Below, in pieces: positions 20,670 through 30,635 of a stretch of 64,000 nt of DNA. Under the pieces are notes generated by a model. The model was not told the origin of the DNA, made no database searches, and worked only from the letters and a program-made list of their open reading frames with translations. The position numbers and the translations under genes were made by a program. Position 1 is the stretch's first letter. The number at the start of each line of letters is the position of its first letter. The DNA lies in contig JACESI010000007.1 of assembly GCA_013911885.1 (NCBI GenBank), positions 99,592 through 163,591 of the forward strand. The letters are read 5' to 3'. The stretch comes from Hyphomicrobiales bacterium. Its GTDB lineage: Bacteria > Pseudomonadota > Alphaproteobacteria > Rhizobiales > JACESI01.

Positions 20670-21764
20670 GTGAGTGTGGACAAAGATTATCATGTTCGTT
20701 TTGTGAACGTGCAAAAAAGTTACGACGGCGAGACACTCGTTGTAAAAAATCTCAATCTTGACATCAAGAAGGGCGAATTTGTCACCATGCTCGGGCCATC
20801 GGGTTCGGGCAAGACGACCTGCCTTATGATGCTCGCGGGCTTCGAGACGGCGACCAGCGGGGATATTCTTCTTGGTGGAAAACCGATCAATAACGTGCCG
20901 CCGCACAAGCGCGGCATTGGCATGGTGTTTCAAAACTATGCGTTGTTTCCGCATATGTCGGTGGCGGAAAATCTCGCCTTCCCACTTCAGATGCGCAAAA
21001 TTTCGAAATCTGAGCAGGAAATCCGTATCAAGCGTGCGCTTGACATGGTCGAGCTTGGCGCTTTCGGTTCGCGCCGCCCGGCGCAATTGTCCGGCGGCCA
21101 GCAACAGCGTGTGGCGGTTGCCCGCGCCCTCGTTTTCGACCCGGAACTCGTGTTGATGGACGAACCGCTCGGCGCGCTCGACAAGCAGCTGCGCGAGCAA
21201 ATGCAGTATGAAATCAAGCATATCCACGACAATCTTGGCGTTACCGTCGTCTATGTGACGCATGATCAGACCGAAGCGCTGACGATGTCGGACCGTGTTG
21301 CGGTTTTCAATGACGGCGTCATCCAGCAATTGTCGCCGCCGGCCGCGCTTTATGAAAGCCCGCAGAATTCGTTCGTCGCCCAGTTCATTGGCGAGAACAA
21401 CAAGCTGAATGGCCGGGTTGCCGAACTCAACGGGAAAAGCTGCTCGGTCGAGGTTGCCGGCGGTCTTCGGCTCAAGGTCGACCCGGTGAATGTCGGCGGC
21501 GTCGGCTCACCCACAACGCTGTCGCTGCGCCCGGAACGCGTGGAACTTGCGCCTGAAAGTCCGATGGACAACATGGTTGAGGGCAAAATCGAGGAACTGA
21601 TTTATCTCGGCGACCATATCCGCGTGCGGATGGATGTTGCCGGAAACAATGAGTTTATCGTCAAGGTGCGCAATCGTTCCGAACGCCGCCAGATCGCCTG
21701 CGGCGACATGGTGCAGGTGGGCTGGCAGTCTGTCGATTGCAAGGCGCTCGACGCGGTTGCTTAG
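20670..21764 (+). CDS. potA: Polyamine-type ABC transporter ATP-binding protein
   Basis: Walker A LGPSGSGKTT, LSGGQQQRVAVARAL, C-terminal TOBE domain; followed by SBP and two permeases. Confidence 0.88.
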   Translation: MSVDKDYHVRFVNVQKSYDGETLVVKNLNLDIKKGEFVTMLGPSGSGKTTCLMMLAGFETATSGDILLGGKPINNVPPHKRGIGMVFQNYALFPHMSVAENLAFPLQMRKISKSEQEIRIKRALDMVELGAFGSRRPAQLSGGQQQRVAVARALVFDPELVLMDEPLGALDKQLREQMQYEIKHIHDNLGVTVVYVTHDQTEALTMSDRVAVFNDGVIQQLSPPAALYESPQNSFVAQFIGENNKLNGRVAELNGKSCSVEVAGGLRLKVDPVNVGGVGSPTTLSLRPERVELAPESPMDNMVEGKIEELIYLGDHIRVRMDVAGNNEFIVKVRNRSERRQIACGDMVQVGWQSVDCKALDAVA

Positions 21765-21780
21765 GTTCCAAAACGAAATT

Positions 21781-21824
21781 GCCCCTTGTGCCCGCGCACA
21801 AGGGGCTAACGCGGTTCAAAACCG
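21781..21824 (+). other. Intercistronic double hairpin between potA-like and SBP genes
   Basis: GCCCCTTGTGC-CCGC-GCACAAGGGGC (21781-21806), then GCGGTT-CAA-AACCGC (about 21810-21824); no T-tract. Confidence 0.7.
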
Positions 21825-21864
21825 CAATAAGCGGCTTATCACCGCATAAAACAGGGAGAATGAT

Positions 21865-22995
21865 ATGAAATTCAATATGTTGTTTTTGGCAACGGCTGCG
21901 GCTGTTGCCTTCACGGCGCCGGTCATGGCCGAAGTCAAGCTTGAACCGTGCGAGGGCTGCGCCAAAGAAATGACCGTTGTGTCATGGGGCGGCGCTTACC
22001 AGAATTCACAGATCAAGGCCTATACCGATCCTTATGCGGCGGCGACGGGCGTGAAGGTTATTTTCGACGCATCGGCCAACGAAGGTGTGGCGAAACTGCG
22101 TGCTCAGGCTGAAGCCAAGAACATCACCTGGGACCTGCTCGACGCTGAAGGGCCTGATGCGGTTCGCCTCTGCGACGAAGGTCTGGTAAAACCAATCGAT
22201 GCCGACAAGGTTCTTGCGGCTGCGCCTGATGGCACACCGGCAAGCAAGGATTTCGGTTCTTCGCTGATTTCCGAGTGCTTTATCCCACAGATCGTTTTCT
22301 CGACCACTTTCGGCTTTCGCAACGACGTTGCGGCCTGGAACGGCGCGAAACCAAGCTCGGTCTGTGACATTTTCGACCTGAAAAAATTCCCTGGCAAACG
22401 CGCTCTGGAAAAACGCCCGAAGAAAAACGTCGAATGGGCACTGCTGTGTGACGGCGTTGCACAGGCCGATCTCTACAAAGTGCTCGAGACACCGGAAGGC
22501 GTCGAACGCGCATTGAAAAAACTCGACACCATCAAGAGTGAGGTTGTCTGGTGGTCCGCCGGTGCCGATACCCCACAACTTCTTGCCGATGGCGAAGTCG
22601 CGATGGGTTCGACCTATAATGGCCGTCTCTTCTCAGTGATCGTTGAGCAGAAACAGCCTGTCAGCATGCTGTGGGATTATCAGGTATTCGACTTTGACGG
22701 CTGGGTCGTTCCTGCCGGCCTGCCGAAAGACCGCGAAGATCGGGTTCTGCATTTCCTGAAATTTGCGACCGACACGCAGCGTCTTGCGGATCAGGCGAAA
22801 TACATCTCCTATGGTCCGGCACGCGCCTCGTCTGCCCCTCTCGTTGGCAAACACGCGGAACTCGGCATCGAGATGGCGCCTCACATGCCAACCGACCCGA
22901 AAAATGCGGGCAATGTTCTCGTGAACAATATCGAGTTCTGGTCAAACTTCGCCGATGACGTGGATGCAAAATTCCAGGCCTGGCTTGCAAAGTAA
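21865..22995 (+). CDS. Polyamine-type ABC transporter substrate-binding protein
   Basis: Signal peptide; MTVVSWGGAYQNSQIKAYTDPYAAATGVKVIFD, PotD-like. Confidence 0.85.
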   Translation: MKFNMLFLATAAAVAFTAPVMAEVKLEPCEGCAKEMTVVSWGGAYQNSQIKAYTDPYAAATGVKVIFDASANEGVAKLRAQAEAKNITWDLLDAEGPDAVRLCDEGLVKPIDADKVLAAAPDGTPASKDFGSSLISECFIPQIVFSTTFGFRNDVAAWNGAKPSSVCDIFDLKKFPGKRALEKRPKKNVEWALLCDGVAQADLYKVLETPEGVERALKKLDTIKSEVVWWSAGADTPQLLADGEVAMGSTYNGRLFSVIVEQKQPVSMLWDYQVFDFDGWVVPAGLPKDREDRVLHFLKFATDTQRLADQAKYISYGPARASSAPLVGKHAELGIEMAPHMPTDPKNAGNVLVNNIEFWSNFADDVDAKFQAWLAK

Positions 22996-23093
22996 GTGAT
23001 CGATGCGTTCGCGCGGCGCAGATCTGGTCTGCGCCGCGCAATGCCTGTTGATGCGATCTGTCAACGGGGAGGAAGCGGGAATTGGGGAGTTGC

Positions 23094-24389
23094 ATGAGTA
23101 CCACCGACATCATAGGCAACAATGAAGTGCCAACATCCGGGTCGGGTGGCGTCATGCGAACAGCCGATGGAACGCCGCTGAAAGTATCGCTCGCGCGGGC
23201 GCTTCGCCGACAGAAACTGCGCGCCTTCCTTTTGATCGCGCCGCTGCTTGGCTTCATTCTGTTTTCTTTTCTGTTTCCGATCGGTTCGATGCTTTTCCGA
23301 TCGGTTGAGAACAATATCGTAGGTGACACGCTGCCAAAAACAGTGGTCGCGCTGCGCGACTGGGATCCTGCCACGGGCTCGCTACCGGATGAAAAGGTGT
23401 TCGCTGCCTTTCATGCCGATATGGTTCAGGCCTTCGAGGACAAGACCCATACGAAAGTCGGCCTGAGACTCAACTATGATGAACCCGGTATGTCCGGCCT
23501 TTTTCGCAAGACCGGCTCCAAGGCAAAGCGCATGGAAGCGCCCTATGCCGAGGCATTCAAGGCCGTGGACGAAAGCTGGGCAAAGATCGATACTTGGAAA
23601 GTCATCAAGCGCCTATCACCGCGCGTCACGGATAGCTATTTCCTTGCGTCAGTCGATCTGAAACGCACAGCGCGCGGCGATATCGAGCGTGTGCCGGAAA
23701 ACGAACGGCTTTACATCTTTCTGTTTGAGCGAACCCTGTTTCTGTCTCTGGTCATTACCGGAACTTGCCTGATTCTCGGCTTTCCGATTGCCTATCTTCT
23801 CGCCCATCTGCCGATGCGCATTTCTAACATGCTGCTGATCCTGATCCTGCTGCCGTTCTGGACATCGCTTCTGGTGCGCACCTCGGCGTGGAAGGTACTG
23901 CTTCAGCAACAGGGAGTGGTGAACGATATTCTGGTCTGGATCGGTCTGGTCGCCGATGACAGCCGGTTGCAGATGATGAACAACCAGTTCGCGACCATCG
24001 TCGCCATGACCCATATTCTGATGCCTTTCATGATCCTGCCGCTCTATTCGGTGATGCAGACGATTTCGCCGACTTATGTGCGGGCGGCAAAAAGTCTTGG
24101 CGCTACCGACTGGACGGCGTTCTGGCGGGTCTATTTTCCGCAGACCATTCCCGGTATCGGAGCAGGTGCGATCCTCGTCTTCATTCTGGCGATCGGCTAT
24201 TACATCACGCCCGAACTTGTCGGCGGCACCAGCGGTGTGTTCATTTCGAACAGGATTGCCTATCATATTTCGGCTTCTCTCAACTGGGGCCTTGCAGCAG
24301 CCCTCGGATCGATCCTTCTCATCATGGTGGTGCTGCTCTTTTACGTTTACGACAAGCTCGTCGGCATCGATAATGTGAAACTGGGGTGA
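23094..24389 (+). CDS. ABC transporter permease (PotB-like) with a large loop after TM1
   Basis: Binding-protein-dependent permease motif TYVRAAKSLGATDWTAFWRVYFPQTIPGI. Confidence 0.86.
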   Translation: MSTTDIIGNNEVPTSGSGGVMRTADGTPLKVSLARALRRQKLRAFLLIAPLLGFILFSFLFPIGSMLFRSVENNIVGDTLPKTVVALRDWDPATGSLPDEKVFAAFHADMVQAFEDKTHTKVGLRLNYDEPGMSGLFRKTGSKAKRMEAPYAEAFKAVDESWAKIDTWKVIKRLSPRVTDSYFLASVDLKRTARGDIERVPENERLYIFLFERTLFLSLVITGTCLILGFPIAYLLAHLPMRISNMLLILILLPFWTSLLVRTSAWKVLLQQQGVVNDILVWIGLVADDSRLQMMNNQFATIVAMTHILMPFMILPLYSVMQTISPTYVRAAKSLGATDWTAFWRVYFPQTIPGIGAGAILVFILAIGYYITPELVGGTSGVFISNRIAYHISASLNWGLAAALGSILLIMVVLLFYVYDKLVGIDNVKLG

Positions 24390-24393
24390 TGTT

Positions 24394-25281
24394 ATGAGCG
24401 CGCTTCCTTCCTATGCAACTACCGGCGACAAGCTTTGGCATTACGGCTTTCGCGTTCTGTGCGGACTGATATTCTTCTTTCTGATCTTCCCGATCATCGT
24501 CATCATTCCGCTGTCCTTCAACGCAGAGAATTTCTTCACCTTCACGCCGAAGATGCTGAGCCTTGATCCGGAAGGCTATTCGCTGAAGCATTACAGAGAC
24601 TTCTTCACCAATCCGGATTGGCAGAGAGCGCTCAAGAACTCGTTCATCATCGCGCCGATCGCGACGGTGATCGCGGTAACCCTCGGCACGCTGGCGGCGA
24701 TCGGCCTCAGCCAGAGCCATGTTCCCTACAAGTCCGTGATCATGGCGATCCTGATTTCACCGATGATCGTGCCGCTGATCATCTCGGCAACAGGCATGTT
24801 CTTTTTCTATTCCTGGGTCGGTAATTACCTGACAAATGAAATTGGCCTTGGTCAGGATTTCGTCAATTATCTGAAGGTCATCCTTGCCCACGCGGCGCTG
24901 GGCACACCTTTTGTTATCATCACGGTGACGGCGACGCTTGTCGGCTTTGACCGCTCGCTCACCCGCGCTGCGGCCTCACTCGGCGCCAATTCGGTGACGA
25001 CCTTCTTCAAGGTCCAGATGCCGCTCATTCTGCCGGGTGTGATTTCAGGTGCGCTGTTTGCGTTCATCACCTCCTTTGATGAGGTGGTTGTCGTGCTTTT
25101 CGTCGGCACGGCGTCACAGCAGACATTGCCGTGGCAGATGTTCACCGGTCTTCGGGAACAGATCTCGCCGACGATTCTCGCGGTCGCGACGATCCTGGTC
25201 TTTTTGTCGGTCATCCTCTTGACGATGGTTGAGTTGTTGCGGCGGCGCTCGGAGCGGCTCAGGGGTCTGACACCACGTTAA
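24394..25281 (+). CDS. ABC transporter permease (PotC-like)
   Basis: EAA loop TRAAASLGANSVTTFFKVQMPLILPGV; ISPMIVPLIISATGMFFFYS. Confidence 0.87.
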   Translation: MSALPSYATTGDKLWHYGFRVLCGLIFFFLIFPIIVIIPLSFNAENFFTFTPKMLSLDPEGYSLKHYRDFFTNPDWQRALKNSFIIAPIATVIAVTLGTLAAIGLSQSHVPYKSVIMAILISPMIVPLIISATGMFFFYSWVGNYLTNEIGLGQDFVNYLKVILAHAALGTPFVIITVTATLVGFDRSLTRAAASLGANSVTTFFKVQMPLILPGVISGALFAFITSFDEVVVVLFVGTASQQTLPWQMFTGLREQISPTILAVATILVFLSVILLTMVELLRRRSERLRGLTPR

Positions 25282-25346
25282 TGGACCACGGGAAAGGGCC
25301 GGTTTGAGTAGCCGGTCCTCGCAAAGAACAGGACGAAAGGGCCGGG

Positions 25347-26081
25347 ATGAAAAGTCGAGCAATGTTTCCGACAGTTCTCCCGATCACCACTCTTTCCACC
25401 TTTCTTCTCGTAGGCCTTATCGTTTTCGGTGCCATACGTTACAGCCGATCACAAGTTCAGCAGACTGACCTTAATCTCGTCATCGCGATCGACTGCTCCT
25501 TCAGCGTCAATGCGCGCGAGTTCCAGTTGCAGGTCGAAGGGATCGCGACCGCGCTTCTGTCGCCGGAAGTGACCGCCGCTGTGGCCAGCGGTCAGCACGG
25601 CCGGATCGGGGTCACGATTTTCCAGTGGTCAGGGCCGGACATTCAGGCCGTCGTCGTGCCTTGGGTGGTGATTGCCTCTCCGGGTGATGCCACGCGCGTC
25701 GCAGAGGAGCTTCGCCGTCAGCCGCGCCATACTGCCGCCGGGGAGACGGCCATCGGCAGCGCGCTCGATTTTGCCACCGAATTGCTGGATAATGCACCGT
25801 TCTTTGCCGAGCGGCAGGTGATTGACATTCAGGGCGACGGCACCAGCACCTGGTCGCGCGGCATTCCGGTGAGCGAGGCACGCGACCGCGCCGTCGCACA
25901 AGGCATAACCATCAATGGCCTGCCGATCCTCAACGAGGTGCCCCATCTCAATCGATATTTCGAGAACCATGTGATCGGCGGGCCCGGCAGCTTCGTTGAG
26001 ATTGCCGACGATTATCGCGCCTTCGCGGAGGCGATGAAGCGCAAGCTCCTGCGCGAGATCCGACCGGTCAATCTGTCTTAG
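25347..26081 (+). CDS. DUF1194 family protein (VWA-like fold)
   Basis: DLNLVIAIDCSFSVNAREFQLQVEGIATALLSPEV...FQWSGPDIQ...IDIQGDGTST. Confidence 0.75.
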   Translation: MKSRAMFPTVLPITTLSTFLLVGLIVFGAIRYSRSQVQQTDLNLVIAIDCSFSVNAREFQLQVEGIATALLSPEVTAAVASGQHGRIGVTIFQWSGPDIQAVVVPWVVIASPGDATRVAEELRRQPRHTAAGETAIGSALDFATELLDNAPFFAERQVIDIQGDGTSTWSRGIPVSEARDRAVAQGITINGLPILNEVPHLNRYFENHVIGGPGSFVEIADDYRAFAEAMKRKLLREIRPVNLS

Positions 26082-26119
26082 AACACTGATCTCGCCGGGT
26101 GAGACTTGTTTCACGCCGG

Positions 26120-27394
26120 TCAGACTATACTCGGGGCCATAGAATTCTCGCGTCGGGCCGCGACCTCCTCGACACTCACGCGCTTTGCGAAGTTTTCGCG
26201 GTCAAGCCTTGTATAGGCGAGGGCGAAGAGACCTGCCTCCTCAAGATCGCGCGGATCATCGAGCACGGTGAGGGCAGGGCTGTCGCCATTCGTGGCGGCA
26301 TGGGCGAGGCCTTGCTTAAGGCCCTTTTCAAGCAGATCGAGATGCGCGGTACCGGGTCCGGCGAGAAGGATGCGCTGCGGGTTCAGGAGCATGACGAGAT
26401 TGCTCAGCCCGTCGCCAATCGCGGCGCCCGCCTGGCTGAAAGCAGCGAGGGCCTGTGGCTCGCCTGCCCGTGCCCGCGCGGCGAGGGCGTGCATCTCGGC
26501 CTTGGTCGGCGCGATGGCGGCAGGAGGAACACCTTCGAGCCCGCCTTCGGCTGAGCGGAAAATGCCAAAATCGGCGGCATAGGCCTCGATACAGCCGCGT
26601 CGGCCGCAGCGGCATATCGCACCATTGCGTGCCCAGACCATGTGGCCGAATTCCGACGCAGAGCCATCTGTTCCTTCAAGAAGCGCGTTGTTGACGATGA
26701 GGCCGAGGCCGATGCCGGATCCGAGATAGAGAACGGCAAAGGAGGTGCCGAGGCTGGCATCCTCGACATGGAGAAGATGGGCGATGGCATTGGTGTCATT
26801 TGCGACCAGACATTGCACGCCGAGGGCTTCTTCAAGCGGCGCCGCCACCGCAATCGGGCGGGCATTGAAGGCCGGACTCCAGATTATCTCGCCGCGTTTT
26901 GTATCGACCGAACCCTGACAAGTGACACTTGCAATCGCGATATGGCTGATCTCCACGGCGTTTTCAGAAAGAAAGCTTTTCGCGCAATCGGTGAGGAGGG
27001 CGGCGAATTCATCGGCGCTGAGCGTTGCGGTCTCAAGGTTTACCGCCTTGCGCGCCCGCACAGCGCCGCAGTAATCGGCAAGCATGAAACGGATGAGATT
27101 GTGGCTGATGCTGATGCCCAGAATCAAAGCCGCATTCGCATCGAGGGTGAGCTTGACCTTTGGCCTGCCGCGCTGAGGTCTGCGGGTTCTGGCGGTTTCC
27201 TCCTCGTCCATCCGGATCAGGCGTTCGCAGAGCATATCATTGGTAATGGCTGAGATCGTAGCCGGGCTGAGACCGGTCTTGCTGCCGAGTTCGATGCTCG
27301 CGAGCGGACCATGGCGGCGCAGTGCCTCAAGCACCAGCGAGCGGTTCTGTTGCCGGACGAGTTCGGTGTCTGCCTTGTTGCGTGTCGTTCTCAT
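26120..27394 (-). CDS. ROK family transcriptional regulator (NagC-like)
   Basis: HTH SIELGSKTGLSPATISAITNDML; ROK signature YLGSGIGLGLIVNNALLEGTDGSASEFGHM; CRCGRRGCIEAY. Confidence 0.9.
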   Translation of the reverse strand: MRTTRNKADTELVRQQNRSLVLEALRRHGPLASIELGSKTGLSPATISAITNDMLCERLIRMDEEETARTRRPQRGRPKVKLTLDANAALILGISISHNLIRFMLADYCGAVRARKAVNLETATLSADEFAALLTDCAKSFLSENAVEISHIAIASVTCQGSVDTKRGEIIWSPAFNARPIAVAAPLEEALGVQCLVANDTNAIAHLLHVEDASLGTSFAVLYLGSGIGLGLIVNNALLEGTDGSASEFGHMVWARNGAICRCGRRGCIEAYAADFGIFRSAEGGLEGVPPAAIAPTKAEMHALAARARAGEPQALAAFSQAGAAIGDGLSNLVMLLNPQRILLAGPGTAHLDLLEKGLKQGLAHAATNGDSPALTVLDDPRDLEEAGLFALAYTRLDRENFAKRVSVEEVAARRENSMAPSIV

Positions 27395-27539
27395 GGCGGC
27401 ATCTTCCCTGTTTCGTTCGAGGTAACAATTCTGGTCGAAGCGCGCAAGCAAGGCACGGTTCGCTGCTGACAGGTTCTTTCCTTTGCCGTGATTATCCGCT
27501 CTAAATCGAAAGCGCATTCTTTAAAGCGAGGTTTAGCCG

Positions 27540-29171
27540 GTGAAGCATCATCCATCGACGCGAATTCTAGAAGCCTTGTCCCGCACGGCCGGATCCGCCG
27601 CCATGCGCGATCTCTTCCAGCGCGAACCGGACCGCTTTCAGCGCTATTCGCTGCGCGCCGGGTCGATCCTTCTCGATTACTCAAAGAACCGTATCAACGA
27701 TGCTGTTTGCGCGGCGCTGATGGCGCTTGCGCGGGAGGCGGGGGTGGAGCGGATGCGGGCGCGAATGTTCGCCGGCGAAGCGATCAATCTGACCGAAGGC
27801 AGGGCGGTTCTGCACACCGCGCTTCGCGCCCCCCGCGAGGCGGATTTCCAGGTGGCGGGCGTATCCGTCATGGACGATATTCACGCGGTTCTGGATGCGG
27901 CTGAGGCATTTGCCGAGGCTGTGCGCAATGCCACGATCCGAGGCCGCAACGGTGATATGTTCCGCGATGTCGTCAATATCGGGATTGGGGGTTCGGACCT
28001 CGGCCCCGCCATGGCAACGCTCGCGCTCGCGCCTTATCATGACGGGCCGCGCGTTCATTTCGTGTCGAATGTGGATGGCGCCCATCTCGCCGACACGCTG
28101 AAGGGTCTCAATCCGGCGACAACGCTGTTTCTGGTCGCCTCGAAAACCTTCACGACGCAGGAAACCATGGCAAATGCGCTCTCCGCGCGGGCATGGCTGA
28201 CGGAGACGCTCGGCGAGGCGGCGGTAGCGGATCATTTCGCCGCGATTTCAACCAACCGCGACAAGGTCGCGGAATTCGGCATCAGCCCGACCCGCATGTT
28301 CGGTTTCTGGGACTGGGTCGGCGGGCGCTATTCAATCTGGTCGGCAATCGGGCTTTCGCTGATGCTCGCCATCGGGGCTCGCCGTTTTCGCGCTTTTCTG
28401 GCCGGCGCCCACGCCATGGACCGCCATTTCCTCGAGGCGCCGCTTGAACAGAACATGCCGGTCATTCTCGCGCTTCTCGGGGTCTGGTACCGGAATTTTC
28501 TTGATTTCCCGGCCCATGCGGTGCTGCCTTATGACCAGCGGTTGTCGCGTTTTCCAGCTTATCTCCAGCAACTCGATATGGAGAGCAATGGCAAGCAGGT
28601 AACGATTTCCGGCGTGAGCGTCGATTATGCGACCGGGCCGATCATCTGGGGCGAACCTGGAACCAACGGCCAGCACGCCTTCTACCAGCTGATCCATCAG
28701 GGAACGCAGGTCATCCCATGTGATTTCCTGCTTGCGGCCAATCCGCAGGAAAATATGGGCGAGCATCATGCGATCCTGAGCGCAAACTGCTTCGCCCAGG
28801 CGGAAGCCTTGATGCGCGGCAAAACCTATAGCGAAGTCTGCGATGAACTGGCAGAACAGGGAAAAACCATTGACGAAATGGACCTCCTCGCAGAGCACAA
28901 GGTCTTCCCGGGTAACCGCCCGTCAAACGTGCTGCTTTACAAGCGCCTCGATCCTGAAACGCTTGGCGCTCTCATTGCCCTTTATGAGCACAAGGTTTTC
29001 GTCCAGGGCGTGATCTGGGGAATCAATTCGTTTGATCAGTGGGGGGTCGAACTCGGCAAGGCGCTGGCGCAGGAGATCCTGCCGCTCCTGCGCGATCCGG
29101 CGCGCAGCGCGGAGGCGGGCGATGCCTCGACCCGCGGTCTTCTTGCGGCCTATCACCAGTTCCGTTTGTGA
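27540..29171 (+). CDS. pgi: Glucose-6-phosphate isomerase
   Basis: [57 protein letters not shown]. Confidence 0.97.
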   Translation: MKHHPSTRILEALSRTAGSAAMRDLFQREPDRFQRYSLRAGSILLDYSKNRINDAVCAALMALAREAGVERMRARMFAGEAINLTEGRAVLHTALRAPREADFQVAGVSVMDDIHAVLDAAEAFAEAVRNATIRGRNGDMFRDVVNIGIGGSDLGPAMATLALAPYHDGPRVHFVSNVDGAHLADTLKGLNPATTLFLVASKTFTTQETMANALSARAWLTETLGEAAVADHFAAISTNRDKVAEFGISPTRMFGFWDWVGGRYSIWSAIGLSLMLAIGARRFRAFLAGAHAMDRHFLEAPLEQNMPVILALLGVWYRNFLDFPAHAVLPYDQRLSRFPAYLQQLDMESNGKQVTISGVSVDYATGPIIWGEPGTNGQHAFYQLIHQGTQVIPCDFLLAANPQENMGEHHAILSANCFAQAEALMRGKTYSEVCDELAEQGKTIDEMDLLAEHKVFPGNRPSNVLLYKRLDPETLGALIALYEHKVFVQGVIWGINSFDQWGVELGKALAQEILPLLRDPARSAEAGDASTRGLLAAYHQFRL

Positions 29172-29289
29172 AGGCGGGCTTGAAGGCTGGACAGAGGCCA
29201 GAAATCGGGCATTAATTTCCTCCATTACCGTTCGATGAAAAGGCGATAAAGTTCCCTCCGACTCCTCTTTTCTTAATCAGGATGACGCA

Positions 29290-29403
29290 ATGAATGTTCC
29301 GGTGCCGATCAGGTTCGGGCGAAAAGTCGGCCTTGGCGCGTCGGCTCTGCCGCAAAAACTCTGGGCGCCGCTCAATCGCAACGACAAGGATACAGCGGGA
29401 TGA
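29290..29403 (+). CDS. Putative 37-aa small ORF overlapping the thiD start
   Basis: MNVPVPIRFGRKVGLGASALPQKLWAPLNRNDKDTAG; AGGA upstream; stop TGA overlaps the thiD ATG (ATGA). Confidence 0.4.
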   Translation: MNVPVPIRFGRKVGLGASALPQKLWAPLNRNDKDTAG

Positions 29404-30218
29404 CGGCCACAGCTCCACCGATCGCGCTCACCATTGCCGGGTCGGATTCGAGCGGTGGGGCGGGTATTCAGGCCGATCTCAAGACATTTTCCGCGCTCGG
29501 GGTCTATGGCGCAAGCGTGATCACGGCGTTGACGGCCCAGAACACGCAAAGGGTCTCGGCGGTGCACATGGTCCCGCCGGACTTCGTGCGCGCCCAGATC
29601 GACGCGGTCGCGAGCGATCTTGACATTGCCGCGATCAAGATCGGAATGCTCGCCAGTGCCGCCATCATCGATGCGGTCGATGCGGGGCTTGCGGCATTTC
29701 CCGCCCGGCCGATTGTGCTCGATCCGGTTATGATTGCGACATCCGGCGATCGGCTCATTGATGAGAATGCCGTATCAAGCCTGCGTGAAAAATTGATGCC
29801 GCGTGCCGAACTGATTACGCCTAACCTGCCGGAGGCGGCCTATCTCACGGGCGAACCAATCGCGGAAGATGATCGTGCCGTGGAGCATCAGGCAGCCCTT
29901 CTCGTCGCGTTGGGCGCGCGGGCGGTGCTTCTCAAAGGCGGCCATGGCACGGGCGCGGAGGCGCGGGATTTTTATCAGGAAGGGGCGGTGCGACGCTGGC
30001 TTTCAGCCCCGCGAAGCCGGACCCGCAACACCCATGGTACAGGATGCAGCCTTTCGTCGGCGATTGCAGCCGGTCTTGCGCTGGGTTTGTCACTTTCCGA
30101 TGCCGTTGATGCCGCGAAACGCTATATCACAGCCGCCATCAATGCTGCGGATCGCCTCAAGGTCGGCAAGGGACACGGCCCGGTGCATCACTTCCATGCT
30201 GTCTGGCCGGAAGGATAA
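29400..30218 (+). CDS. thiD: Hydroxymethylpyrimidine/phosphomethylpyrimidine kinase
   Basis: ALTIAGSDSSGGAGIQADLKTFSALGVYGASVITALTAQNT. Confidence 0.94.
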   Translation: MTATAPPIALTIAGSDSSGGAGIQADLKTFSALGVYGASVITALTAQNTQRVSAVHMVPPDFVRAQIDAVASDLDIAAIKIGMLASAAIIDAVDAGLAAFPARPIVLDPVMIATSGDRLIDENAVSSLREKLMPRAELITPNLPEAAYLTGEPIAEDDRAVEHQAALLVALGARAVLLKGGHGTGAEARDFYQEGAVRRWLSAPRSRTRNTHGTGCSLSSAIAAGLALGLSLSDAVDAAKRYITAAINAADRLKVGKGHGPVHHFHAVWPEG

Positions 30219-30635
30219 ATGAAACCGAGGGCGACTTCAGAAAAGATTCGCCATATCTATGCTTCTGACAAAGGTTAGTGCACCGAAAAACCCTTTCGTT
30301 GCCTCTCGCGACTGTGACATTAGAGTGACATGCTTTTCAAAAATCGACTGTTGTTCTGTTGCTGGTGATGATGTTGCTTAGTGGGTAATTTCAAAAAATC
30401 GACATCTTGTGGATGGGTGACGTTTTTTAAGTGATTGATTCCATTGCGTATGCACAGTAACTCATCAAATTTTTGGAACTTCTAGATCGCTGGTCGCGAA
30501 GTTCTTCCCGGCGCAATGCGCTTAGTATTCCTGCTGTCAAGGGTTCTGACCTTAACGGAAAGCAGTTTGTGCTGATCCTTTAGTGTGGTTATTGTCACTT
30601 CATATAGTACGGGACGCCTCGGGAGGGCCTTACGA

